Shown: piece after piece, positions 33,077 through 41,222 of the stretch
Numbering within the stretch: the first letter of the stretch is position 1
How the letters are laid out: each line of letters begins with the position of its first letter
Assembly (NCBI RefSeq): GCF_040549525.1
Contig: NZ_JBEPTM010000004.1
Span: forward strand, 62,001-126,000
Reading direction: 5' to 3'
DNA length: 64,000 bases
DNA from: Lacisediminihabitans sp040549525
Lineage (GTDB): Bacteria; Actinomycetota; Actinomycetes; Actinomycetales; Microbacteriaceae
Position numbers and translations under genes: made by a program
The notes under the pieces: generated by a model
The model's database searches: none
Seen by the model: only the letters and a program-made list of their open reading frames with translations
What the model was told of the DNA's origin: nothing

Positions 33077-33355
33077 ATGCTGTTCACCGCGCTTCACCGC
33101 AGCCTTGGCCTGCCTCCTGGCCCCACCACCGATGAGATGATCGACGCCGCCGTGACGGGCCGGCCCGCAGAGGCCGACGATCTCGACTGGAGGCAAGCTG
33201 ATTCCGGTTAGGGACCTGCCGCTGAGCGAATTCCCCAAGGACGTGGCCGCCCTGGCCAACCGGGTCGGCGGCTTGCTCGTGTATGGCGTGAGGAGGCCGA
33301 GAAGCGCGCAGCCTGTGAGCGATCGGTTCCGTCCGTTGTTGCCAAAGTGTTGCCA
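33077..33355 (+). pseudogene. Frameshifted remnant of an AlbA_2-domain protein
   Basis: Starting at ATG 33077 the frame gives MLFTALHRSLGLPPGPTTDE and EADDLDW, then stops at 33209. One frame over, from about 33213, it continues LPLSEFPKDVAALANRVGG followed by LLVYGV, and a second shift near 33290 gives EEAEKRAACE. Together these match the opening of an AlbA_2 (Schlafen-like ATP-binding) domain, where E-x-D-x-L-D-x-K and KDVAAxANxxGG are conserved. The remainder of the gene is missing at the att site. Confidence 0.7.
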
Positions 33356-33357
33356 CG
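33335..33357. repeat. Candidate integrase arm site, right
   Basis: GTTGTTGCCA-AAG-TGTTGCCACG, matching 27546-27568 at 20 of 23 bases in the same orientation. It lies 60 bases inside attR. Confidence 0.6.
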
Positions 33358-33417
33358 AGCGCCGAACAGGGCGGTTACAACGAGGTTCACACAGCGTCTG
33401 AGCAGTATTTTTACGAA

Positions 33418-33462
33418 GTGCCCCCAGGCAGATTCGAACTGCCGCCCCTGCCTCCGGAGGGC
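33418..33462. repeat. Right attachment site (attR) within tRNA-Arg
   Basis: 45 bases identical to 27400-27444 and forming the 3' part of the intact tRNA-Arg gene. The crossover therefore regenerates a full tRNA at this end of the element. Confidence 0.92.
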
Positions 33463-33490
33463 AGTGCTCTATCCCCTGAGCTATGGGGGC
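33419..33490 (-). tRNA. tRNA-Arg (anticodon CCG)
   Basis: 72 nt cloverleaf: acceptor GCCCCCA pairing TGGGGGC with discriminator A, D arm GCTCAGGGGATAGAGC, anticodon stem CTGCC/GGCAG with loop CTCCGGA (anticodon CCG), T arm with TTCGAAT. No CCA is encoded: the next bases after the discriminator read CTTCG. The element abuts its 3' end. Confidence 0.95.
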
Positions 33491-33558
33491 TCAAGTGCAG
33501 GTCTACGTTACCAGCCCTCTGCCAGCCGCTCTGTCGGGCTGAAACGTAGGCTGCACCC

Positions 33559-34221
33559 ATGACCGATGCTTCCTGGCGCGACCGGCTGCGCGCGCTGACC
33601 GTCTTCAGCGGACAATTGCCCACCTTCGACACGGATGCCGCCCCCGCAGACCCGTCAGAGCTGCTCACAGAGTGGCTGGGCTTCGCGCTCGACGCCGGGG
33701 TATCTCAACCCCACGCGATGACCATTGCGACCGTGAGCGCAGAGGGCGAACCATCCGCCCGCACGCTGTTGCTCAAGGACGTGACGCCGGAGGGCCTCTG
33801 GTTCGCCACCCTGTCTTCGAGCCCGAAGGGCCAGGACCTCGAAGCGCACCCTCGCGCAGCACTACTGCTGTACTGGCGAGAGCAGGGGCGGCAGATCCGA
33901 GTGGTAGGGGATGTGGAGCCCGGGTCGCGAGAACTGGCACGGATCGATTTCCTGAAGCGCCATCCCAATGCGCGGGCGATCGCTGCCGGCGGGCAACAGA
34001 GCCAACCGCTGCCGGCCACGGAAGCCGAGTACGAGGCCGCGGTGGGTGCGGCACGAGAGCGGATCGACGCCGATCCACAGTATGTACCCGACGAATGGCA
34101 GGCCTACCTCGTGAGGCCGGTCGAGTTCGAGTTCTGGCAGGCCGCCCGTGAGCGCGACCAGCTGCGCCTGCGTTACCGCCGCGACGGCGAGGGATGGGCC
34201 CGCGACCTGCTCTGGCCCTGA
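33559..34221 (+). CDS. pdxH: Pyridoxamine 5'-phosphate oxidase
   Basis: 220 residues, the usual PdxH length. FMN-binding split-barrel with PSARTLLLKDV, the SPKGQDLEAHPRAALLLYW segment and REQGRQIRVVGDVE, and the C-terminal FWQAARERDQLRLRYRR that closes the active site. It oxidises pyridoxamine/pyridoxine phosphate to pyridoxal phosphate with O2. It is immediately upstream of the tRNA-Arg 5' end on the opposite strand and not part of the element. Confidence 0.95.
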   Translation: MTDASWRDRLRALTVFSGQLPTFDTDAAPADPSELLTEWLGFALDAGVSQPHAMTIATVSAEGEPSARTLLLKDVTPEGLWFATLSSSPKGQDLEAHPRAALLLYWREQGRQIRVVGDVEPGSRELARIDFLKRHPNARAIAAGGQQSQPLPATEAEYEAAVGAARERIDADPQYVPDEWQAYLVRPVEFEFWQAARERDQLRLRYRRDGEGWARDLLWP

Positions 34222-34255
34222 ACCTCCCGGCGGGTGACCTGCTCCAACACGCCCA

Positions 34256-34315
34256 GGCGGGCGATTGCGGACTAACCGGGTCGGCGCGACGGCACGGATT
34301 GTCCGTTATGGCCCG
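34256..34315. repeat. REP-like 60-bp palindromic repeat, copy A
   Basis: 60 bases that align without gaps to 47728-47787 (46 of 60 identical by eye). Conserved blocks are GGCGGGC, TGCGGAC, CCGGG, GGCGCG and TGTCCG; the two halves are imperfect inverted copies. It sits in the 218-base gap between pdxH and the transglutaminase gene. Confidence 0.65.
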
Positions 34316-34330
34316 GAATCGCGACAGGGG

Positions 34331-34350
34331 AGCCGAGCCGAGCCGAGCCG
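34331..34350. repeat. AGCCG pentamer tandem repeat
   Basis: Four exact AGCCG units followed by degenerate GGAGCCG and GGAGACG copies to about 34385, in the gap before the transglutaminase-like gene. A simple-sequence tract with no evident function. Confidence 0.7.
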
Positions 34351-34439
34351 CGGGGAGCCGCGCGGAGACGAGCGGAGCCGCGCCGACCCAGGGCGGCCCG
34401 CGACATCCCGCGGTAACACTCCTCTGGCAGGATCGTCGC

Positions 34440-35234
34440 ATGCTTCGTAACGTCGCCGCCCACCTCGAACTCGACATCGCCGGTCGCACCACCATGGTGC
34501 TGAGCCTCGCCGTCGCCCAGGGGGCCGCCCTCGCCTCCGAGCGACTGGACATCAGTCTCGACGGCATGTCGCTCACCCCGGGCGAGCTCGTCGATCGCCA
34601 CGGCTCGCGCCTGCACCAGCTCATCAGCGGCAAGGGTCGCATGACCATCGACTATGCGGCGGAGGTGACGGGACACTCTCTGCCTGCATCGGCCGACGAT
34701 CTCGACTCCATCATCTACCTGCGGCCGAGCCGCTACTGCGAGTCCGACACGCTGCTGCCCACCGCATCATCCGAATTCCGTGGGCTCAGCGGGCTCGAGC
34801 TGCTGAGCGCCGTCAGCTCCTGGGTGCACGACCGCCTGTATTACGTTCCTGGATCGAGTCGCGTGACGGATGGCGCGGTGGGCACCCTTCTCGCCCGCCA
34901 GGGCGTCTGTCGGGACTACGCCCACCTCGTGATCGCGCTGTTGCGCGCCATCGACGTGCCCGCCCGCATGGTTGCGGTCTATGCCCCGGGGCTCAGCCCG
35001 ATGGACTTTCACGCGGTCGCGGAAGCCTTCATCGACGGCAACTGGCACGTGGTGGACGCCACAGGGCTCGCCCCTCGCCAGAGCCTGCTTCGCATCTCCA
35101 CCGGCCGGGATGCGGCGGACATCGCCTTCCTCACCAACCACTGGGCCAATCTCACCCTGCTCGACCTGCAGGTTCTGGCGATCGTGGACGAGCTGCCGAG
35201 CGACGACTTCCAGCAGCAGGTGCAGCTGGGCTGA
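34440..35234 (+). CDS. Transglutaminase-like cysteine protease-fold protein
   Basis: 264 residues. N-terminal beta domain (about 1-125) and transglutaminase-like core with catalytic Cys157 (GVCRDYAHL), His in MDFHAVAEAF and Asp in WHVVDATG. The Cys-His-Asp triad is complete. No signal peptide, so probably cytoplasmic; function unknown (peptidase or amidase by family). ATG 34440 was chosen because the upstream open frame covers repeat DNA. Convergent with the lipoprotein that follows, 3 bases between the stops. Confidence 0.88.
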   Translation: MLRNVAAHLELDIAGRTTMVLSLAVAQGAALASERLDISLDGMSLTPGELVDRHGSRLHQLISGKGRMTIDYAAEVTGHSLPASADDLDSIIYLRPSRYCESDTLLPTASSEFRGLSGLELLSAVSSWVHDRLYYVPGSSRVTDGAVGTLLARQGVCRDYAHLVIALLRAIDVPARMVAVYAPGLSPMDFHAVAEAFIDGNWHVVDATGLAPRQSLLRISTGRDAADIAFLTNHWANLTLLDLQVLAIVDELPSDDFQQQVQLG

Positions 35235-35237
35235 GAA

Positions 35238-35849
35238 CTACTTCAGCGCCCCGAGCGCGGCCGTGACCAGCGCATTCGCGTCGGCGGCGGATCCGAAGTA
35301 GACGGATGTCGCGACCAGCCAATACGCGCCGGTGAACACGTCGACGCGCCCGACCCCGCCGCTCGTCGAGAAGTAGGCCGCATCGCCGAGCCCCGACGCC
35401 GCGGTGCCCTTCGCAGCAGTCGCTTTCAGCGAGGCGAGCGCCGGGGGCGCTGGCCGGGCCACCGCGATGGCGAAGGTGTCGCCGCTCGTCTGGTTCAGCC
35501 AGCTGCAGGCCGTGCCCTGGTCGGCGACCGCGCTCGCACCCGCAGTTCCGGCTTTCGGTGCGAAGGAGTTGTCCAGTCCGAAGTTGGGGTTGAAGTCGTA
35601 GACGACCTGCGCGGAGACTAGGGTGTTGCACGGTATTTTCGTCGGCGTTGCGCTGGCGGTCGACGACGGAGTCGGCGTCGGTGACGGGACGACAGAGGGT
35701 GAAGCGCTCGGAACAGAGGACGTGCTCGGCGTCGGACCGGGCGTGGACTTCGGCTCCGGAACACAGCCGGCGAGGCCGAGGGTCACGGTCGCGGCGAGCG
35801 CGGCCACGAGGATGGTCGATCGCAGTCGAGTCTGGATGATGCTGTTCAT
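35238..35849 (-). CDS. Lipoprotein with Pro/Ser/Thr linker
   Basis: 203 residues. Signal peptide with lipobox LGLAGC (Cys29), then about 45 residues of a Pro/Ser/Thr-rich spacer, then a C-terminal domain of about 125 residues with cysteines in IPCNTL and ACSWLN, probably one disulfide. Similar DUF3558-like surface lipoproteins are common in Actinomycetota. Function unknown. Divergent from argS. Confidence 0.8.
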   Translation of the reverse strand: MNSIIQTRLRSTILVAALAATVTLGLAGCVPEPKSTPGPTPSTSSVPSASPSVVPSPTPTPSSTASATPTKIPCNTLVSAQVVYDFNPNFGLDNSFAPKAGTAGASAVADQGTACSWLNQTSGDTFAIAVARPAPPALASLKATAAKGTAASGLGDAAYFSTSGGVGRVDVFTGAYWLVATSVYFGSAADANALVTAALGALK

Positions 35850-35959
35850 AGTGTGAGAAGCCCCCCGGTAAGCGTGCCTCTATCTTCACCCAGTCTCATT
35901 CCTCGCATAGCGGGGCGCGCCAGCAAGGTGCCCGATGGCGCCCGATAGAATCGTTGCTC

Positions 35960-37621
35960 GTGACTCCCGCCGAACTCTCCGCCCAGCTGCTCGCCATCGT
36001 CACGGGCGCGCTCGAGCGACGGGGAGCGGATGCCTCTGGCCTGTCCCTCGACGATGTGAAGGTCGAGCGGCCCAAGAACCGTGACCACGGCGACTGGGCA
36101 TCCAACATCGCCATGAAGCTCGCGAAGCAGGTCGGTACCAACCCCCGCGAACTCGCCCTTGAGCTGGCCGAGCTCATCCGTTCCATCCCGGGAGTCTCGG
36201 CCGTGGATGTCGCGGGCCCCGGTTTCATCAACATCAGCCTCGACGCGGCTGCAGCCGGTGCTCTCGCGAAGGCGATCGTCGAGCAGGGATCCCTCTACGG
36301 CAACGGCACTCTCTACGCGGGCGTGACGATCAACCTGGAGTTCGTGTCTGCGAACCCCACCGGACCGATCCACCTCGGGGGAGTCCGCTGGGCGGCGGTG
36401 GGCGACAGCCTCGCCCGCATCTTCACGGCCGAGGGCGGAATCGTCACCCGCGAGTACTACTTCAACGACCATGGTGGCCAGATCGACAGGTTCGCCCGCA
36501 GCCTGTTGGCGAGCTACCTCGGTGAACCCACGCCCGAAGACGGCTACGGCGGACAGTACATCTCCGACATCGCCGCCCGGGTCGTGGAGATCGCTCCCGA
36601 CGGCCTGGCCGCGCTCCCGCGGGACGACCAGCAGGAGACCTTCCGCGCGATCGGCGTCGACCTCATGTTCGGCGACATCAAGGCGAGTCTTCACGACTTC
36701 GGCGTGGACTTCGACGTCTACTTCCACGAGAACACTCTGCACGAGAACGGTGACGTCGAGAAGGCGATCGCCCGGCTGAACGACCTCGGCCACATCTACG
36801 AGTCCGAGGGGGCGACCTGGCTGCGCACCACCGAATTCGGCGATGACAAGGACCGGGTCGTCATCAAGAGCGATGGCGAGGGCGCCTATATCTCGGGCGA
36901 CCTCGCCTACTACCTCAACAAGCGCGAGCGCGGTTTCGAACGCAACCTGATCATGCTCGGTGCCGACCATCACGGCTACGTGCAGCGCCTGATGGCGATG
37001 ACGGCGGCCTTCGGCGACCTTCCGCGGGTGAACCTCGAGATCCTGATCGGCCAGATGGTCAATCTGCTCAAGGACGGCAACCCACACCGCATGAGCAAGC
37101 GCGCCGGAACTGTCGTGGTGCTCGAAGACCTCGTCGAAGCCGTGGGGGTGGATGCGGCGCGCTATGCGCTTGTGCGCTCCTCCAGTGACTCGCAGCTCGA
37201 CATCGATCTCGACCTGCTGACCAAGCGCACCAATGACAATCCGGTCTTCTACGTGCAGTACGCGCACGCCCGCACACAGTCGGTCGCCCGAAATGCTGCC
37301 GACAGCGGGGTGGACCGGAGTGCCTTCGATGCATCACTGCTTACTCACGAGACGGAGAGCAGTCTGCTCGGTGTGCTCGCCGAATTCCCGCGCGTGGTCA
37401 CCCAGGCTGCCGAGTTGCGGGAGCCGCACCGGGTCGCCCGCTACGCGGAGGAGCTCGCCGGCGCGTATCACCGCTGGTACGACAACTGTCGGGTGACGCC
37501 TCTGGGGGACGAACCGGTCAGCGACCTTCATCGCACTCGCCTGTGGCTCAACGATGCTACCGGCACGGTGTTGCGCAATGCTCTCGGGCTTCTTGGCGTC
37601 TCGGCGCCGGAGCGGATGTAG
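35960..37621 (+). CDS. argS: Arginyl-tRNA synthetase
   Basis: 553 residues. N-terminal Arg-tRNA recognition domain (about 1-90), class I HIGH motif as PTGPIHLGG, KMSKS motif as RMSKRAG, and the C-terminal DALR anticodon-binding helices (FYVQYAHARTQSVARNA to the end). GTG 35960 was chosen over TTG 35954 from the usual family N-terminus VTPAEL. It heads a chain argS-DUF2993-lysA-hom-thrC-thrB with gaps of 3 bases or overlaps. The argS-lysA pairing is a known actinobacterial operon. Confidence 0.97.
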   Translation: MTPAELSAQLLAIVTGALERRGADASGLSLDDVKVERPKNRDHGDWASNIAMKLAKQVGTNPRELALELAELIRSIPGVSAVDVAGPGFINISLDAAAAGALAKAIVEQGSLYGNGTLYAGVTINLEFVSANPTGPIHLGGVRWAAVGDSLARIFTAEGGIVTREYYFNDHGGQIDRFARSLLASYLGEPTPEDGYGGQYISDIAARVVEIAPDGLAALPRDDQQETFRAIGVDLMFGDIKASLHDFGVDFDVYFHENTLHENGDVEKAIARLNDLGHIYESEGATWLRTTEFGDDKDRVVIKSDGEGAYISGDLAYYLNKRERGFERNLIMLGADHHGYVQRLMAMTAAFGDLPRVNLEILIGQMVNLLKDGNPHRMSKRAGTVVVLEDLVEAVGVDAARYALVRSSSDSQLDIDLDLLTKRTNDNPVFYVQYAHARTQSVARNAADSGVDRSAFDASLLTHETESSLLGVLAEFPRVVTQAAELREPHRVARYAEELAGAYHRWYDNCRVTPLGDEPVSDLHRTRLWLNDATGTVLRNALGLLGVSAPERM

Positions 37622-37624
37622 CGC

Positions 37625-38494
37625 ATGGCGTCACAGGACGGCGAGCAGTACGACTGGAACCTCGGCCGGTCGGGTCGTGAGTACCCGGACGACACCGCGG
37701 CGGATGAACCGGATCCTTTCCCCTTCGTCGAGACGGAGATCGTGCGCCGACGTGGGCGCGGATGGATCGGGCTCGGCGTCTTTCTCGTGATCCTCGTCGT
37801 GATCGTCGTCGCCCTGGACGCGGGGGCGCGATGGTACGCCGGCAACCTGATCGCGGCCAAGGCGCGAAGCTCACTCTCCATCGCCGACTCGACACCGGTC
37901 ACGGTCGACATCGCCGGCGCGTCGGTGCTCTACCAGGCGGCGATCGGCAGATTCGAGCGGGTGGATGTCGCGATCGCCAAGCTCGGTGTCGGTGACGTCA
38001 GTGGAAAGGCCACCCTCACGGCCACGGGAGTACCCCTCAGCACGTCGAAGCCGGTCGAGAGCGCTCGCCTTGCTGTCGTCACCTCGCCGGATGAGCTGAA
38101 GAAGCTGCTCGCGGGGTTCACCAGCCTGCCGGTCACTTCGGTCAAGATCGGGTCCGGAGCCGTGCAGATCGGCACCGCTGTCACGGCCCTCGGCGTAACA
38201 GTGCCGATAGCGATCTCCTTCGTACCCACAGCCGTCGACGGCCAATTGGAGTTGACCCCGAAGTCACTGGTGGTGAATGGTGCGACGGTCACGCCCGATG
38301 GCCTGCGCGCCACTTTCGGGCCGCTCGCCGACCCGGTGCTCGCGACCCAGAAGATCTGCGTTGCCCAGTATCTGCCGAAGCAGCTTCCCCTCGACTCGGT
38401 GACCGTCAAGGGCTCGTCCCTCGAACTCGCGGTGGCGGGCAAAAACGTCCTCCTCGGCCGCGCACTCCTCACGACCAAGGGGGTGTGCGCGTGA
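37625..38494 (+). CDS. DUF2993 membrane-anchored protein (LmeA-like)
   Basis: 289 residues. A cytoplasmic acidic N-terminus, one membrane helix (about 48-68) and an extracytoplasmic DUF2993 domain with alternating hydrophobic strands. The family includes LmeA, a cell-envelope phospholipid-binding protein of mycobacteria; the role here is inferred. It starts 3 bases after argS and its TGA overlaps the GTG of lysA. Confidence 0.85.
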   Translation: MASQDGEQYDWNLGRSGREYPDDTAADEPDPFPFVETEIVRRRGRGWIGLGVFLVILVVIVVALDAGARWYAGNLIAAKARSSLSIADSTPVTVDIAGASVLYQAAIGRFERVDVAIAKLGVGDVSGKATLTATGVPLSTSKPVESARLAVVTSPDELKKLLAGFTSLPVTSVKIGSGAVQIGTAVTALGVTVPIAISFVPTAVDGQLELTPKSLVVNGATVTPDGLRATFGPLADPVLATQKICVAQYLPKQLPLDSVTVKGSSLELAVAGKNVLLGRALLTTKGVCA

Positions 38495-39906
38495 GCCCCA
38501 ATCCGCTGGCGCCCGCGTGGCTCCGCCCGCCCGCCGATGCGAATGTGCTGCCCGCGGCCGTGTGGTCTCAGAACGCCGGGCGCGTGGCATCCGGGATGCT
38601 CGAGGTGGCCGGGGTCACGGCATCCGCGCTCGCCCATCAGTTCGGGACGCCGCTCTACGTGGTCGATGAGGCCGACGTGCGCGCCCGTGCCGCCGAAGCC
38701 CGGGACTGCTTCGATCGCGAATTCGCGGCGCTCGGATCGGCCGCGAAGGTCTACTACGCCGGCAAGGCGTTCCTCTCCACCGAGATCGCCCGTTGGGTGA
38801 CCGAAGCGGGGCTGTACATCGACGTCTGCAGTGGGGGAGAGCTCGCGGTGGCTCTCGCTGCCGGGGTCGATCCCTCCCGGCTCGGCTTCCACGGCAACAA
38901 CAAGTCCCTCGCCGAGATCGACCGCGCCGTCGGCGTCGGCGTCGGCGTGCTGGTGGTCGACAGCCTGGTCGAGATCGAGCGCATCGCGGATGCCGCAGCT
39001 CGCCACTCCCGTGTTCAGAGCGTTCGGCTGCGTCTCAACAGCGGGGTGCACGCCCACACCCACGAGTACCTCGCCACGGCCCGGGAGGACCAGAAGTTCG
39101 GCATCACGCTCGCCGATGCCCCTGACGCGGTCGCTCGCATCCGTTCGCACGGATCCTTGCTCTTCCTCGGGCTCCACTCGCACATCGGCTCGCAGATCTT
39201 CGAGGCCGACGGCTTCGTCGAGTCCGCGAAGCGACTGCTCGCCCTGCATGCCGAGCTGCTTTCCGGCGGCCCGATCCCCGAGCTGAATCTCGGTGGGGGA
39301 TTCGGCATCGCCTACACCTCGGTCGACACCGCCCTTCCCATGCCCGAGATCGCTGCGCGGTTTGCCGGCATCGTGGCCTCCGAATGCGCGCGGCTCGACA
39401 TCCCCGTGCCGCTCGTCGCGGTCGAACCGGGGCGCTCGATCGTCGGGCCGTCGACCTTCACCCTCTACGAGGTCGGAACCATCAAAGACGTCGAGGTGAC
39501 CGTGGGAGAGACGACGGCCATCCGCAAGTACGTGAGCGTCGACGGTGGCATGAGCGACAACATCCGTACCGCCCTCTACGCCGCCGACTACTCGGTGCGG
39601 CTGGCCAATCGTGCCTCAGACGCGCAACCCGCCCTCGTGCGCATCGCCGGCAAGCACTGTGAGAGCGGTGACATCGTGGTGCTCGCGGACTACCTGCCGG
39701 CAGACGTCACGACCGGAGACCTGCTCGCCGTCCCTGCCACCGGCGCCTATCACTGGGCGATGGCCAGCAACTACAACTACCTCGCCCGTCCCGCCGTCGT
39801 CGCCGTGCTTGACGGAATGGCTCGCGTGATCGTGCGCGGCGAGACCGAGGCCGACCTGCTGTCGCGAGATGCCGGGATACGCCCCAACCCGAACGGAGCA
39901 CCATGA
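38491..39906 (+). CDS. lysA: Diaminopimelate decarboxylase
   Basis: 471 residues. Fold-type III PLP enzyme: Lys92 in VYYAGKAFLS binds PLP, with HSHIGSQ, NLGGGFGI, EPGRSIVG and the active-site loop KHCESGD. It converts meso-diaminopimelate to lysine, the last lysine step. GTG start overlaps the previous stop (GTGA); its own TGA overlaps the ATG of hom. Confidence 0.97.
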   Translation: MSPNPLAPAWLRPPADANVLPAAVWSQNAGRVASGMLEVAGVTASALAHQFGTPLYVVDEADVRARAAEARDCFDREFAALGSAAKVYYAGKAFLSTEIARWVTEAGLYIDVCSGGELAVALAAGVDPSRLGFHGNNKSLAEIDRAVGVGVGVLVVDSLVEIERIADAAARHSRVQSVRLRLNSGVHAHTHEYLATAREDQKFGITLADAPDAVARIRSHGSLLFLGLHSHIGSQIFEADGFVESAKRLLALHAELLSGGPIPELNLGGGFGIAYTSVDTALPMPEIAARFAGIVASECARLDIPVPLVAVEPGRSIVGPSTFTLYEVGTIKDVEVTVGETTAIRKYVSVDGGMSDNIRTALYAADYSVRLANRASDAQPALVRIAGKHCESGDIVVLADYLPADVTTGDLLAVPATGAYHWAMASNYNYLARPAVVAVLDGMARVIVRGETEADLLSRDAGIRPNPNGAP

Positions 39907-41222
39907 TCGAGTACCGCAACCTGAGAGTGGCCCTCCTCGGCGCCGGATCGGTCGGCGCCCAGGTGGCTGCACTGCTGCTCGAGCACGGCCCGGAACTCGC
40001 CAATCGCGCGGGCGCCGGACTGGAACTCGTGGGTGTCGCGGTGCGCGACCTCGACGCGAGCCGCACGGCGGAGATCCCGAAGGAGCTGCTCACGACGGAT
40101 GCCGAATCGCTGATCCTCGGCGCGGACATCGTGATCGAGCTCATGGGCGGTCTCGAGCCGGCCCGCACGCTCATCCTGCAGGCGCTCAATTCCGGAGCGG
40201 ATGTCATCACGGGCAACAAGGCGCTGCTGGCGACCCACGGGCCGGAGCTCTTCGAGGCCGCGGAGCAGGTCGGCGCGCAGCTCTATTACGAGGCGGCCGT
40301 CGCCGGCGCGATCCCCATCATCCGTCCGCTGCGCGACAGCCTCGCCGGCGATCGCATCAAGCGCATCCTCGGCATCGTGAACGGCACGACCAACTTCATC
40401 CTGGATCGCATGGACACGGCGGGGGAATCCCTCGAAACGGCCCTCGCCACCGCGACCGACCTCGGCTACGCAGAGAAGTCCGATCCCTCCGCCGACATCG
40501 AGGGCTATGACGCCGCGCAGAAGACGGCGATCCTCGCAAGCCTTGCGTTCCACACCACGGTTCCCCTCGAGTCCGTCTATCGCGAGGGAATCACCGCCGT
40601 CACACTCGAGCAGGTCGTGGCGGCGAAGAAGGCCGGGTATGTGGTCAAGCTGCTTGCCATCTGTGAGCGACTGACGGATGCCGACGGCGTGGAGGGCGTG
40701 TCTGCTCGCGTCTATCCCGCGCTGGTTCCGCGCGATCATCCGCTCGCCGCCGTCCATGGCGCCAAGAACGCGGTCTTCATCGAGGCGGAGGCCGCGGGCG
40801 ATCTCATGTTCTACGGAGCGGGTGCCGGTGGCATCGAGACCGCCTCCGCCGTGCTCGGCGACCTCGTCTCTGCGGCTCGACGTCACGTGATCGGCGGGCC
40901 GGGTGTCGCGGAGTCGACGCACGCCAACCTGCCGATCCTGCCGATCTCCCGGGTGATCACCCGCTACCAGATCACCCTCAGCGTCGTGGACGCTCCGGGA
41001 GTGCTCGCCGCCGTCGCCGCACTCTTCAGCGAGCACGGGGTGTCGGTCGAAACGCTCACCCAGTCCGTCTACGGTGGCGCAATCACCTCCATGCCCACCG
41101 CTACCCTTGTGATAGGCACCCACGAGGCCTCCGAAGCCGATCTCGCGGCGACCGTTCTCGAACTCGAATCGAGCGATGTCGTCGTGCGGGTCACGTCCGT
41201 ACTGAGAGTAGAAGGTTCATAA
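39903..41222 (+). CDS. hom: Homoserine dehydrogenase
   Basis: 439 residues. NAD(P)-binding GAGSVGAQV at the N-terminus, catalytic-domain motif GIVNGTTNFILDRM, KTAILASLAFH, and a C-terminal ACT domain (about 355-435; LSVVDAPGVLAAVAALF) for threonine feedback. It reduces aspartate semialdehyde to homoserine. ATGA overlap with lysA, TAATG overlap with thrC. Confidence 0.97.
   Translation: MIEYRNLRVALLGAGSVGAQVAALLLEHGPELANRAGAGLELVGVAVRDLDASRTAEIPKELLTTDAESLILGADIVIELMGGLEPARTLILQALNSGADVITGNKALLATHGPELFEAAEQVGAQLYYEAAVAGAIPIIRPLRDSLAGDRIKRILGIVNGTTNFILDRMDTAGESLETALATATDLGYAEKSDPSADIEGYDAAQKTAILASLAFHTTVPLESVYREGITAVTLEQVVAAKKAGYVVKLLAICERLTDADGVEGVSARVYPALVPRDHPLAAVHGAKNAVFIEAEAAGDLMFYGAGAGGIETASAVLGDLVSAARRHVIGGPGVAESTHANLPILPISRVITRYQITLSVVDAPGVLAAVAALFSEHGVSVETLTQSVYGGAITSMPTATLVIGTHEASEADLAATVLELESSDVVVRVTSVLRVEGS

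Larger units (their letters stand above)
27400..33462. mobile_element. 6-kb integrative element in tRNA-Arg(CCG)
   Basis: Bounded by a perfect 45-bp direct repeat (27400-27444 and 33418-33462) that is the 3' part of tRNA-Arg(CCG). It contains a tyrosine recombinase, a HTH/nucleotidyltransferase pair, two unrecognised proteins (401 and 314 residues), a VbhA-like antitoxin and an AlbA_2 remnant. There are no replication, capsid or conjugation genes. It therefore looks like a small genomic island or satellite that needs a helper for transfer. Base composition is lower in GC than the flanking core genes. Confidence 0.9.

Noticed and set aside
32099..33259. Longer 386-codon version of the helical protein
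   Set aside because: The extra 72 codons lie antisense to the AlbA_2 remnant and lack features; ATG 33043 gives a sensible N-terminus.
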